Positions 51,091-63,361 of a stretch of DNA of 64,000 nt are shown here, piece by piece (the stretch's first letter is position 1; every line of letters starts with the position of its first letter). This stretch comes from Marisa cornuarietis (taxonomy: Eukaryota > Mollusca > Gastropoda > Architaenioglossa > Ampullariidae), in NCBI GenBank assembly GCA_004794655.1, contig SMMW01000085.1:1798001-1862000 (forward strand). Direction: 5' to 3'. Made by a program: the position numbers and the translations under genes. The notes under the pieces were generated by a model that saw only the letters and a list, made by a program, of their open reading frames with translations, made no database searches and was not told the origin of the DNA.

Positions 51091-53760
51091 TATGGAGAAG
51101 AACTAACAGGCGGGGGGAGTGGCCGCCCACCTTGTAAGAACACCTACAAACATCCATAGGTGAACATCAAACAAAAGAAATCACACCCCAAATCCAGCTG
51201 GGCTGTAGAGTGAGGCCGCCTTGACTGAACTATGCAAAGCTGCCATCGGACCTGCCAAACAGGCTGCCGTATCTACTCCCTGCTATGCTGCTGATACCCA
51301 GCCAACTGTCACCAATGAGTTAGGATAGGGTGCAAGATCTATAGGTAGAACCTAGCGAAGCACGCAAGAACGCCAGCCCAAATAACTATAGAGCTGCATA
51401 TCCCGAAGGCTGGACTAGTAGCAACAACTCAAGCCTCAATGCACAAACCTTCCAACTGGGGAAGCTGCTGTCAAGCAGCGCTGCATAAGCCGCCTGAACT
51501 ACTGCTAACTCCCAGGCTGTAATAGATTGCACTGAGAACACTTTCTGTCTTACCATTTCACACTAGTAAGAACCGACAGATGCCTCCCTGAGCAAGGCCA
51601 ACCTCTTGGGGTAAATCCGGAGTGTTCTCACTAAATCCTGTGGTAACCTGATCCTTTAGGCCTGCTCTTGGAAGTAGGAGTAGACTATTCTCCTAGGAAG
51701 CAGTTCTGGAAGACTAATCTGAGCCAGTAAAGCAGGATTATCTGAAGGGATATGAAACCCTTACCCCTAAACTGTCAACAAGTCAAAACTGAGTACCTCA
51801 AAGTCTCAGATATAGTAGCCACCTCGGCTACAACTGCTAACACCATGTCTGCCCGGCCAGAAGCTTAAAGGAGACCGGGATAATGGTCATCCATAAAAAT
51901 ACCCATCCTCCGATCCCAAGAAGGGAAGAGAGTGCAACCTACTGGTTGAGGGCTAACAAAACTCGTCAGCAAGGCAGAACATGGCTATTGGCCCCCATTC
52001 TATTGTCCGCCAAAGACAGAATGTATCTGATAGCATGGTTTTATAGCCTTCAATAATAACGAGCTCCAAAGTCTTGTTAAGAATCACAGACCATTCTGCC
52101 TAGGACATATTCGAAGGATCCCGTCCATGACTAAGTTCTACTTTTTTTTAACTACCAAAGTGGAGGGCTTTCAAGTAAAAGCAAATGCGCTCTGCCACAT
52201 CACTAGATCAATGTCGACTTCAGCTGTCACCTCTAATAAGGCAAATGCATGAAGATGCAGATTCTCTGCAGCCAGATGAACTATCTGACTGCCCAGCTCT
52301 TTTTACATAGCCCGTATGGGCGGTCCTTCTTGAAGTACCCCCATTGACAAAGCTGCTTACTTTTAGCTCCCAAGACCAATTCCAGGTAAGTGGTTCCACA
52401 ATTAGAGGCCTGATCTTGGCTCTCTTGATCTTTGTCTGGCAGAAGGATTGTAAGGTCTATGCCCTGAGTTCCTTCCCAACGCAGTGACACTATGTACGTC
52501 AACTGCCTAAATCAGCAGATCAGGAACTGGTTACTCAAACGTTGGGAGCTTGTCCCCACAAGTCTCACAGAGGTCCCCCCAAAAATATGAAACAACCTGA
52601 CAAGTGTTAAAAAATTGTCTGGCGAAGGATAAAGTCCCTTCCTGTTCAAGGCCTTTGGCTGGGACATTGAGTCCAGTAATACTGAGCTTAGCCATGCAAG
52701 AATAAAACATGGTCCAACAGAATAACCTTCCCACTAAGGGGCACAGCACAGGGGAGAGAGCACCCCACTGTCGACATAAAAAGATCACTGCCTTGGATCT
52801 TTCAGCTAAAACTATTCCTGTTATCCTCTGCAGGGCCCACTGTCAAGTAACTTGTGCTCTCCACATCGACAACTGTCCCCAGCCTTTAAGTTTAAGTGAC
52901 TGTTCTTCCTCCACCACTGGCCCTGTTATAACCAAAGGCCAAGAAGGAGACCACCCCAAGTCTGGCGGCTGTCAGTTGCACCTCAATAAAACTCCAGCGT
53001 GGAATCCCCGTAGCTAGCCACCGGAAGTCGTTCCTAGCCCTTCAGTTAAACTGTAACTCGCAAACATTGTTGTCGGATTATCCAACCGTCCTGTTGTTGG
53101 CCTCCAGATTGTCAACAAGGCCATCTGAGTAGGCGTATATGAGCCATCCCAAACCACTAGATTGGCCGCTGCTAATGCGGTAATTCCGCTCTCTCTCCTG
53201 TCCCTGGTGTGCAGCGCAGGGGTGGTGCTAGAGGAGACGCCACCTTCCTGCCATGGTAGGGAAACCGCCTTCTGATGCGAATCCATAGCGAGCCGGCACG
53301 AGTTGAGCGTAAGGTCTCCCGACCACACACCAACTCGTGCCCTGGGGAGTCCAAAGCCTTCTCCCAGGCAGACCCGGGGGGGGGGGGACTAGCAGCAAGT
53401 GTCCCGGGTCGGGAAGGCCCTCCTGGTATATAGCGTTCCACCTGCTCGCTCTTATTTTCTTTCCCTCGCCTCGTGTGGGCTGACAGGGGGCGTTTGATGC
53501 AAGCTGTACACCCTCCCACTGATGGACATCCTCTGGAACGCTGTGTCCAGCCTGGCCACTTTCCTCGTCTAGAACCACAGATGGAACAAAGGCCACTTTC
53601 CTCGTCTACAACCACAGACGGAACAAGGGCATCAGGTACTGGCCACACCCCCTCCTACGGCGGACCGGAGGGAGAGTGCTCCATGGTCTGTCGATCCATT
53701 CCATTTCCGACTGGAGACTTAAGTGTTATGGACCTTACCTTGAGAGAGTGGTCTGACTGG
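51091..53760. other. unexplained 2.7-kb non-AT-rich block
   Basis: Composition is clearly less AT-rich than the flanks. Open frames up to 158 codons occur on the minus strand, but none shows a known domain or splice support. It begins with the hairpin and is followed by a LINE-like 3' tail at 53770-53955. Possibly an unrecognised mobile element. A 37-bp direct duplication lies at 53556-53629. Confidence 0.4.
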
Positions 53761-53769
53761 TACAGGGGC

Positions 53770-53955
53770 CACCAGAACTTTGTAATCTTTCCTGGCCTTA
53801 TCCCCTTTTCTTTCCTGTCGTCTGAGTTAGTTTTTCCCTATCGTGATTATTGTTATTATAATTAATATCATTTGTAAAGCACCATGAACTTGCTCATAAG
53901 GCTGGGATATGGTGCAATATAAATAACCTTTATTATTAGATTATTATTATTATTA
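53770..53955 (+). mobile_element. LINE-like 3' tail
   Basis: TTGTAAAGCACCATGAACTT and GATATGGTGCAATATAAATA followed by a TTA microsatellite, the usual form of CR1/L2-like 3' ends. It differs in sequence from the 3' end at 50213. Confidence 0.55.
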
Positions 53956-54314
53956 CGCCTCTGGTAAATTCTTTTCTGAGACAGTGATGAGTCTGTTCAG
54001 GAGAATATGAGCAAATATTGCTAGCTACAGAGAAGTGATATCCCATCCCACCCCGACCCCCCGCAGTTTCCAGTCTGGTTTGCTTCCCTTGTTCTTGTTA
54101 AAACAATTAGAGTGTTATAAAAATCCTTAGGCATGTTCTCCTCTATCTATATGCTTTTTAATAAGCCCTGGAAGGCTTTCTGGACATTAGGGCCTCCAGC
54201 TGGGATGCCATCTTTCCTACCAGAGTTCATAGATGAGACAGCCTTCAGTAGCTCATTGAGATTAAGACGCGTGTATATTTTTTTTCGGAACAGGCTGTTG
54301 GGGATCTGGTAGAG

Positions 54315-55833
54315 CAGTGATTTTCAAACTTTTCCAGACGAGTACCATTCCAACTGACCAAGTACAACCTTCCAACCCTACCCCTACGAATATATATACT
54401 AGTCTAGGAGTTAGTCTTAGGTTTGCCGGTAGTATATGATTTAGTCAGTAGTAAGTTAATCGTTAATATAATAATCTCCATATATTTGCGTTCTAAACGA
54501 AAGAACTTGATAGCAATGAAGCAGATAAGCAATGAAACAGTGCACTGCAAACTGTTCAAATTTATGACCTTTTTAGACTAACAAAACTCTCCTTGAATCT
54601 TGTGTTAGTTATCTCTTTGCCTTGATTCATTATCAAAAGTCACAAAAGTGTTTCATTTAACAGACGTGATTTAACATTCTTAAAGTAATCGACTATCACC
54701 CGTTTCATTCCAAAGCAGACAAAAATAAATTAAGCTTATGACTTTAAGGATAAGTGCATGTTTTTGTAATTTTAGAGAAGTAGTGTGAATGAAAGGACCA
54801 CCTCTGAGAATTAATTAGACTGATAAGTTGGTATGATATATTACCAGTTTTGTACTAGACCTTGCAGTCAGAAAAATTACTAAATTTTGGGTACTGCATA
54901 ATTCTTTCGGCATACTGCATGGGTACTCAGAAATTAGTTCTTTTTATTTCCTTTCTATAAAACAAACTATAAAAAATGAACAGCCTTTCCATGAAATAAA
55001 ATGTTCATAGAATGAGATATGTCTTTATTCAACTGTTATTGCTATTATATAAGTCACGTACAGCTGGCGTGGTCAATATTTTGACAACCTACATATAAAG
55101 AGAAAATCTTGAAGGCACTGAGACTGTATTCTTTGAGTTAGTGACACTGCCTATTAGTAACTATGGAAGTGAACTACAACTGTGACAGTATAGGGACTCG
55201 TGTTGCTTATCAGCCAGCTAAAAAGTAACCCTCAAACAAACAAAAAACTTTCAATGATTATTCCACAGACTATGACCACGTATTTTTTACAGAAAAAGTC
55301 TTGTGAAAACATTTTAAATGCTCAAAATACGATGCTGTGTCACTGATAGCACACAGCCGCTTAGTCTTGGTCCTGTTTGTTTACCTCAAGTAAGGGCAAG
55401 TAACTCTCGCTCACATCAAACCTTGCAGACCTCATACTGACAAACCTAACACCACTTGTCTCTGCGTCTGACATCCTTTTAAGTCTTAGTGACCCGGCAG
55501 TCACAACGCCCACAGACCCCACACACTTACCCGCGGGATAAACGGAGTAAATATGCAGAGTGCTGTCAATCAGGATTACAAGGGTCTGATTCCCAATATT
55601 CTTGGCACCCACTTAATGGCTTAATATCCTGACGCCAAGACATTACTGCCTCTGGGTTGTGACATATAGCCATATGCAAGGCTCCACCTGCATCAATGAC
55701 AGCGAACATACAGACCCCGTACCAAAAAAAATATATGTAGGCATTCTTTAATTTGGCGCAGGGTGCTCGCGTACCACCCGTCATACCTTCGTATACCAGT
55801 AGTGATACATGTACCACAGTTTGAAAACCTCTG
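54315..55833. mobile_element. non-autonomous hAT element with 8-bp target duplication
   Basis: Ends read CAGTGATTTTCAAACTTTT (left) and CAGAGGTTTTCAAACTGTGG (reverse complement of right), hAT-type termini. TGGTAGAG flanks both sides (54307-54314 and 55834-55841), a perfect 8-bp target duplication as hAT transposases make. 1519 bp, no transposase frame recognised. A second partial copy lies at 26252-27465. Confidence 0.9.
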
Positions 55834-58707
55834 TGGTAGAGTGCCATTAACTGATGAAGGTTGATTGAGCAGTGTCAAGAAATGTTCAGTCCAGTATTTC
55901 ATAAGTTCTGGCATGGTATGGGGAAAATGAACACCAGCAGACTGCTACTCTTAAGCAAGCGAGGAAATTTAACACTATGTTGACACCCATAACACAAAGC
56001 AGTTCTTCAATGCCCTTAAACAAGTCTCTGGTCCAACAAGATCAGGCTGCTATCCCTTGGTGGATTCTGATGGATTAAGCCTGATAAAAGACCAGGAATA
56101 ACTCAAGAAACACTCTAGTGATTGTCAACTCTGTAAATTATCTCTTATACTTCTTTTTCTTTAAAATGAAACATCACACATGTATATTATGGCTCACAAA
56201 ATGGTCTGTCTCTGAAGTATGTACCTTATAGAAACTATTAAACATGGCTCACTGATTTTACCTTTCCAACTGAGTGACCCTTTTAACTTTCTCAAGAGAA
56301 ACAAAACTCATTTGAACAATTCTCATTGCACTCATTTTGATTTGAAGTGAAGCAGGTTGGATATATGGAGTATTTGACGTCAGATTTGTTTAACAAATTA
56401 TAACTGTCCTGTATTGTTAAAGCCCTTTCAACTTTGTTGGGAATGCAAAATGAGACTTAGAATGCCAGCTTTTATCAAAACAGCGTAGAAAATGATCATT
56501 AATCCTCATGGTTCAAGATAAAAATGAACATTACAATGACTGGTTTATAACTGAAGACTGCGAAGACAACAGTGGGTGAAGTTTGTTTCTTATTGCTGCT
56601 CTGAGATAAACATTAGACCAAGAAACCTAGACATTTTTGGAAAAGAGAAAACTTGTAATGAAAATCGCCTTGCCTGTGCTACCCAGCAAGGCCACAATTG
56701 TGGCTTTTCGAACCAAGAGGGTTAATGGTCAGATTTGCACCACGGAAAGGATGTACTCACTAGGGCCTTTGCTATTCTCTCTGCTCACATTGTTTCAGCA
56801 AGCATTCTTTTTAAAGTATTTATTAATGGTTTTTTTTACTTTTATGACTGTAAATAATATAGGGGTTAATATTATCACACTAATTCAAAAAAGTACTTAA
56901 TACGCATGGCATGTCATGAAGAACAGTGTATAAGCATCAGAATACAGGACATACAACACCACACAATCAAATCTTCCCTTCAAAGGTGAAGAATGAGCTG
57001 CGTGAATCACATACACAAAAATTTAATTGGTATTTTTTTCCAGATCTGTTTGCACTTCAGGAAATGGTAATATATTTCATCTTCTTGGCAGAAACAATAA
57101 CTGTCAGCTTTGGAAGCAACAAATAACAATCCCCAGACCAACATCATGGTCAGAGGAATGCACACATCATGTAATAGTGCTGCCTTTGTTAATAAGAAAT
57201 GGTCATACACATTCAAACTTTACACATTAAGACATATATTAGAGCATCATAGACATATACAAGCTTTATCCTCTCTCTGTGTGTGTCCACGGATGCATGT
57301 ATACTTCTCCCTCCCCTTACCCTCTTACTTCTATCCTCCACATAAATATACAACCTATGGATAACAGTACAGGTATACAGACGTTCTGGACATATGTACA
57401 GAATTATCTATATATAACATTCTCAAAAGTCCTAAAGTATCCTTTTTTAAATCATGTTACTGTAGCTAGAGGCAAATTATTAATGAAGAACATAGAACAT
57501 TTTCCCAGCCACTGTATCTATGGCTCTTTTTTTTTTGGCAGGAAGGGAAAGGACCAATGGCACCATCGTTGAAAAGCCTCTTTGACGTACAATAAAGAAT
57601 AAGTTTTTGTGTGAAACGGCAACAGGATGTCACAACTTAAAATAAAAACCCACACAAAACTGTCTTTCTATGCATCTGTTGTCAGACCTAAGGATGAAAA
57701 CATTTTGTTGTAACTATTCATAGTTTTTCCCAAGAAACCACCTCCCAGCAAATTAAAAAATAATCAAATTAAAATTTAAAAAAATTCCTGGAAGGAAAAA
57801 ATTTGTAACACGGAGAAACTAAACATGCATGAAAAAGCCTTAAAATAGTTCATACAATCTTAATTATGGTTACTGCATTGTTCACTAGTCCAGTGGCACC
57901 TAGTAGTTAGATCATGAATAATCTGATTGGAGGAAAAGAATTCAGAACAACACAACAACAGATACAATTAAATCAAATCTATGCAAGCAAGAACACTATG
58001 CTTCAGCAATTTCTGCACAAAAACTCCAGTGGAATACCGCACCTTGTTACAGACACATCTCAGGTTTTACAAAGCACACGCAAGAAGGCAAACTATTTTA
58101 ACTGCATCTGTCTATAAGTGAGCAAAACTGTGTTGACACACCAAACTTTAGGCTTACACAATGTTTGTTTCACAAACTTTATAAATCAGTTACCAGCGAG
58201 ACTGTCGCAATAGCAGTGTCATTTGTAATGCCCAAAGGCCAAAAAATATTCTTACAATTCACAACTTGTATGACGACAATTTCTAGTCCCAGGTATAGGT
58301 GAGACATGCAAACTTGTTCACTTCTTGTTGACAGGCAAATTGTTAGTTATGACAAAATCTTACATCTAGCAATTGCCTGATGAATCAGTGAATGACGGAA
58401 AAGTGATGTAGCAACCGCAAGCCTCTCTTCAGATTGTGCTTGCTACTGTTCTGTTTCCTTGCGATGCAGCCTAGTGGCCTTTGTATGAGTTGATGTCTGA
58501 TTCCCTGTCCCACATAAGGCTGGAAAATGTAGATCTAGAAGTAGATCTTTAGCTCTTCAATTTGAACAATGATGATGAAACAATAAACAATAAAAAATGT
58601 AGAACTACAGACATGTTCTCCTACACATTACACCCAACATACAGATGGTTGCCTTTTTGCTGATAGTCTTGTCATGTGTTTAGGCACACATAATAAAAGT
58701 CATGGGA
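55834..58707. other. spacer and probable 3' UTR of the minus-strand gene
   Basis: No coding exon recognised on either strand. On the minus strand an AATAAA (plus-strand TTTATT at 56816-56821) may serve the minus gene, but it is far from the stop at 58708. The short open frames here have no exon signals. Confidence 0.35.
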
Positions 58708-58850
58708 TTAATTTTGAGCAGAAAGTGTGCGTGGAGGGGTCACCACACCAAACAGGTTCATACGGACGGATGGTGAGCCAGTCATGATGTGCAGGGGACT
58801 AGAGGCATAGAACGTTCCCTGGTACATGGTTGGGGTTGAGCTCTTGTAAG
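58708..58850 (-). CDS. terminal exon of the unidentified minus-strand gene
   Basis: On the minus strand, acceptor GTTTTGGTTTTCAG, phase 1 in, 47 codons to TAA at 58708. It encodes YKSSTPTMYQGTFYASSPLH and ends VVTPPRTLSAQN. The phase agrees with the exon at 60888-61008. The last three exons together give about 150 residues of Ser/Pro-rich C-terminus. Gene identity is unknown. The gene is convergent with stac. Confidence 0.65.
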
Positions 58851-60887
58851 CTGAAAACCAAAACGAAAAGATTATCGGCTCCCATATTGAAGCTAGAAAT
58901 CCTGGTCTTTTTAGTGGCATTCTGGTCATGAGAGAACAACAACTGGACTGGTTACTGATAAATTTATTGACAGTTGGAATATAGGATGAAAGTTAAAGGA
59001 ATGAATGCAGATGGCAAGTGGCAGTGTAACATAAACACTATCAGCAGACAGACCACAGCATGAAGACATGGGAAAAGACAGAAACAAAGAAGAAGGCGTA
59101 ACACAATGAGCAGCATCAGTATGTCCAGATAAATATACAATTTTTAATTTATATTATAATTTTCTGTATAGTTTTGATTATAATTAATAAAAATATTATT
59201 ATTTAAAAATATTTTTTATTATAATTTATAAAACAGTTTTTATTATAATTTTCTATATAACTATTTTAGTGCCAGTAGCTTAATTATTTTTTCACACCGA
59301 CAAACGTATTGAGATTTAAGCTAAAAGATAAAGAGGTAAGAGGTAAAAAAAATACACAGCATGTGCCCCGAACAAAAAAATTCATCATATACAATAAAAA
59401 AAAATTGTGTAACTGTTAAACATCATGCCATTTTTCAAAACTCTTTATAAAAGCTGATAAAGAAACACGGTTATAATACACAGAGATTAAAGCAAAGGTA
59501 AGAAATACAAAAGCACAAGTTGTCTGTTAAAAAAATCGCACCATGCTTGGCCTGGTTCTAAAAACATTAAACTCCTAATACACCTTTGCTGCAGCTTTTC
59601 AGCCCATGGATTAAACTTATCCTTGATATCACTTTGTGAGCTTTTGTTTTGGTGAAACTGTTACTTCAGTCCTTAGCCATAAAATATTTAAAAATCTGAG
59701 GCTGTCTCCATCAGCTATAATATTTACTTGCATGGCACTGATTGTAGCCGATGCATGCATCTTGTTAACTATGATCCCATAGTACTGCACAGTCCTCTTC
59801 ATGATTTAAAGATATGAAATTTTACTTGGTTTTCTAAAATCTCAGTCAAATGAATTCCAAACAAGACTGAACAATGAGGCTTCTATTTTGATATATGCAT
59901 CCCAAATCTTGCACATAATAATGGGAAGATTTAATTTTATCTGCCTGCTTTTTTGTGAGAATAAAAGGCTTGAATCAGCCCCCATTAAGCCAAACGACTA
60001 CTCACTAGTCAGTTGATTATTCATAATTACTCCTTGTAAGAGATACGCCTCTTGTTACGCACTCCAACAAAAAAGAAAAATCACAATACCAATCTTGTGG
60101 TACAGAAGATGGGCAAACTTAGCACTGCTATTTTGTCAATGCTTTTTAAGTAGTGGGGGTGGGGATAAGAATTTAATTTGCTGCCTGGTCTGCCACTAAA
60201 AAGCTGAATCGTGAGGTTAATGTTACTGGTGTAGCAAAATTTTCAACAAATCCACAGACTTCTTTCTTTCTCATACTACTTTCTGGAAGAATGTTCCTTT
60301 TTGTTTTTGTTTTTGACATGCAAGCTTAGTCTGTAAAATTTCTCCTGTTTCAGAACGTGCAGAATGCAAGACATAGCAGCTTCCTTTCGTTGCAGGGACT
60401 TGGTGACAAAAGGCAACTATTTTGTCAACATTTGTTTAATTTCTGCTGTTTGAAACATTCCTTATGAAACTTTTACCTGCATAATTTTTATTCTTTTAAA
60501 ATGATGCATGAAAATAAAAATATGCAAAATAAATATTTTGATTCTGCTTAAAGCATGGAGTGTTATTCTTTAAACTGACAACTTATATAAATAATAGGAA
60601 AAAAGCTTCATTATTGAAACAAAAACTCTCACAATGAGAGCAGCAAAATGATAGTGGAGATAACATATCAACACAAGCTGTTATGACAGTGACATCATAA
60701 CATTGATTCTAATATATCTAAAGCACACAAACATAACCAGTTTATGCTGAAATCTTGTCACCTTTTTGGTGGCAGAGCCATTAACTCAGCAAACATTTGA
60801 CAAAAATATTCATCTGTATAGCAAAAATGTGTACCTATATGTGATAGAAATATTCACCTAGCACACATTAAACAGACGTCAGGCTAC
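58851..60887 (-). other. intron of the unidentified minus-strand gene
   Basis: About 2.0 kb, strongly AT-rich. A tract at 59140-59270 consists of diverged TTATAATTT-type repeats. No coding or mobile element recognised. Confidence 0.5.
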
Positions 60888-61008
60888 CTGAGTGACTGGG
60901 GGTGTGGGGCGCAGGTGAACCTTGCACTGTTACTGGTGATGAGACAATAGGCGAATTGGAAATAAGATCAATATGCAAGTCTCCACTTTCTGTAGCCCAG
61001 TGGTGTCC
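60888..61008 (-). CDS. internal exon of the same minus-strand gene
   Basis: On the minus strand, acceptor CTCCTTTTTGCAG and donor CACTCAG|GTAGCC. 121 nt, phase 0 in and phase 1 out, fitting both neighbours. It encodes GHHWATESGDLHIDLISNSP and then a Ser/Pro/Val-rich stretch ending PAPHTPSHS. Likely disordered. No domain recognised. Confidence 0.65.
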
Positions 61009-63134
61009 CTGCAAAAAGGAGGTGATTTTGGTGTAAAGGAATTGTACATATTCTTTAAACTACCAGGCTACAAATAATTATCAACAATTCAGTCGGTTTT
61101 TTCTCCAAAGAATTTTTGTCCCTTTTAATCCATGTGTTCCATGTTCCTGGTTAATGTTTATTAAGATAAATAGCCATTAAAAAGATGTTAAGAAATGAAA
61201 ATAACCACTAGGGTCAGTCAGCAATTGTCCTACTTTATGTCCTACTAAATGAGACAACATTTGTGACAATACATCTGTTGAGAAATAATATATGCATAAA
61301 AGTTAACAGTTCTTCCTCTTATGTAATGATGTAGCAAAACATAGCATTATCAATATGGGCAGGGCTCTATTTTACTAGAAAATCCCCCAGTGATGACTTC
61401 TTTTTCACCTAGTATTTTATACTAGCGATATTAGGAACCTAGTCTCTATGTTCTACTTGAAAAATAATAATAATAATAATAGTGAAGATTTTTATAGCGC
61501 ATATTCACACTCATAGAGAGCATGCTCTTAGCGCTTAAAACGAGGAAGAGACGTGGACTAAGTAGACACAGAACAAAGGGGACGAAAGAAAACGACAGTA
61601 CTGACGAAACAGAAAACATTAAAAGGCATCAAGTAACAGGAACAGAAAAATATAGTGATTCTGCGAGAAAGATGGGTAAAGTAGCAAGAGGGAAGGGGGC
61701 GGGGTTAAGAAGGACGAGCATTGTGCGGACTGTGTTAGGAGAAATGCTCAAGGAAGAGGTGCGTTTTCAGTGCAGATTTGAAAGATTCAGTTGTAGGAAG
61801 GTGGCGGATATGGAAAGGAAGAGAGTTCCATTGTTTTGCAGCACAGTAGCCAAAAGTCCTGTGACCATATGTTGTTGTTCTGGTGACAGGAACAGTTAGG
61901 ATACGGTCGTCAGACGAAGAGCGTAGTTGTCTGGACGGAGAGTAAGGTATGAGAAGTTCAGAGAAATATTCAGGACAGGAGCCAGCAAAGAAATTAAAAC
62001 ACAGCACAGACAGTTTGTACTGAATGCGAGAACGGATGGGTAGCCAGTGTAGAAAACGAAGGAGAGGAGTGACATGGTCCCGTTTCCTTGCTCTAAGCAC
62101 CAGACGCGCAGCAGAGTTCTGTACTCTCTGGAGTCTCTCAATGAGGTAGTCAGGGCAGCCTGCCAGCAAGGAGTTGCAGTAGTCAAGTCGAGAAAGAACA
62201 AACGCACAGACAAGAGTGTTGGTAGCGCGTGTAGAGAGAAAGTGACGGATAGCACTGATCTTACGGAGCTCATAATAGGCAGACCGACAGACAGATGCTA
62301 CATGTCTATCGAGTGTCATGTCATCAGAGACAATAAATCCCAGATTCCTAACAGATGACGTGAAGGTGATGTTGCTGTCGCCCACCTTGATGTGATTGGG
62401 CAGACTGACGAGTGAAGGTTGATGTCTTCTTCTATGGCACAAGAGGGCTTCCGTTTTATCATCATTTAGTTTAAGCTTGTTTTTTAGCATCCAGCCCTTG
62501 ACATCACTGATACAAGCTTCTATAGAGCTAATAGCAGAGTAAGACTCAGCTGGCGGAGTGGAACAGTAAAGCTGCGTGTCATCAGCATAGGATTGATGAG
62601 AAACCTGGTGAGACCGGATGCATGATGAAAGGGGCTTAGTATACAGGATGAACAGAACTGGGCCAAGTACTGAGCCTTGGGGAACACCACAGAAAAGTGA
62701 AGCAGGGCGAGATGTCTGACCATCAACTGACACAGTCTGGGTCCTATCAGTGAGATAGGAGTTGAACCATGAGAGGGCAGGTCCAGAAATCCCGTAGAGG
62801 GTGTGAAGTCTGTGAAGAAGCAGAGAGTGGTCTATAGTGTCAAATGCAGCAGACAGGTCCAGTAGGGTTAATGGAGAGACATCACCACTGTCAAGAGCAG
62901 ATAATATGTCTGTTGTCACTTTAATAAGAGTGGTCTCGGTGCTGTGGAAAGGTCTATACGCCGACTGAGCCGACTAAAATAACAAATAAAAATCCCCAGG
63001 AAGACCGACAATAAGCAAAACCTATTGTTGCAAGAACATCAGGACTTAAATTTCAAGCACTGAGAACATCCTCCCACCCCAATCCTAACTGCTCAAGAAA
63101 TTAAGACTACAGGCCACAATTACCACTTGCTCAC
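61009..63134 (-). other. intron of the unidentified minus-strand gene, holding a LINE
   Basis: Most of this intron is the truncated LINE at 61462-62970, inserted in the same orientation as the host gene. The flanks show nothing else. Confidence 0.5.
61462..62970 (-). mobile_element. 5'-truncated CR1/L2-like LINE with open reverse-transcriptase frame
   Basis: The minus-strand frame runs from about 62968 to a stop at 61735, about 410 codons without interruption. Motifs in order: QSAYRPFHSTETTLIKVTTD, LLDLSAAFDTIDH, GVPQGSVLGPVLF, SYADDTQLY (catalytic YADD), LNDDKTE, then SRLDYCNSLLAGCP and LHWLPIRSRIQYKL. The N-terminal part and endonuclease are missing and a TAG lies just upstream, so it cannot act alone. 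The 3' end is an AAT microsatellite (61462-61480). Confidence 0.92.
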
Positions 63135-63361
63135 TGAAGTTAAGACCACATAATAGTTACTGACATGAACAGCTAATTCATTCATGAGCTCCAGATCATA
63201 GGATTCCAGTGGTTCTTCTTTGATGTGTTCCAGCTCATCGCGGTGTCTAGCAATGGCAGCTGTGGAATCTTTGACTGGACTGGAAGGTGGGGTCTGATAA
63301 TTTTCATCGTCCTTTCTTGTAGGCAGGCCTGCCTGCCCTTTCTCTATTGCTTGCAGGTTTT
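63135..63361 (-). CDS. internal exon of an unidentified minus-strand gene
   Basis: On the minus strand the acceptor TTCTCACACAG precedes an open phase-1 frame. It contains NLQAIEKGQAGLPTRKDDEN, a TPPSSPV proline/serine motif, and HIKEEPLESYDLELMNELA. IKEE fits a sumoylation consensus and the acidic-hydrophobic stretch resembles transcription-factor activation segments, but I do not recognise the family. Two phase-0 donors are possible: GTCAGT (exon end 63165) and the better GTGAGC (exon end 63135). The other two frames close quickly. Confidence 0.6.

Noticed and set aside
53172..53648. 158-codon minus-strand frame with Cys and Pro-rich sequence
   Set aside because: It overlaps equally open frames on both strands, has a poly-G run and a 37-bp duplication, and shows no known motif. 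Open frames here follow from base composition.
57914..58117. Gln-rich plus-strand frame of 67 codons
   Set aside because: No splice signals or start context. It lies antisense to the probable 3' UTR of the minus-strand gene.
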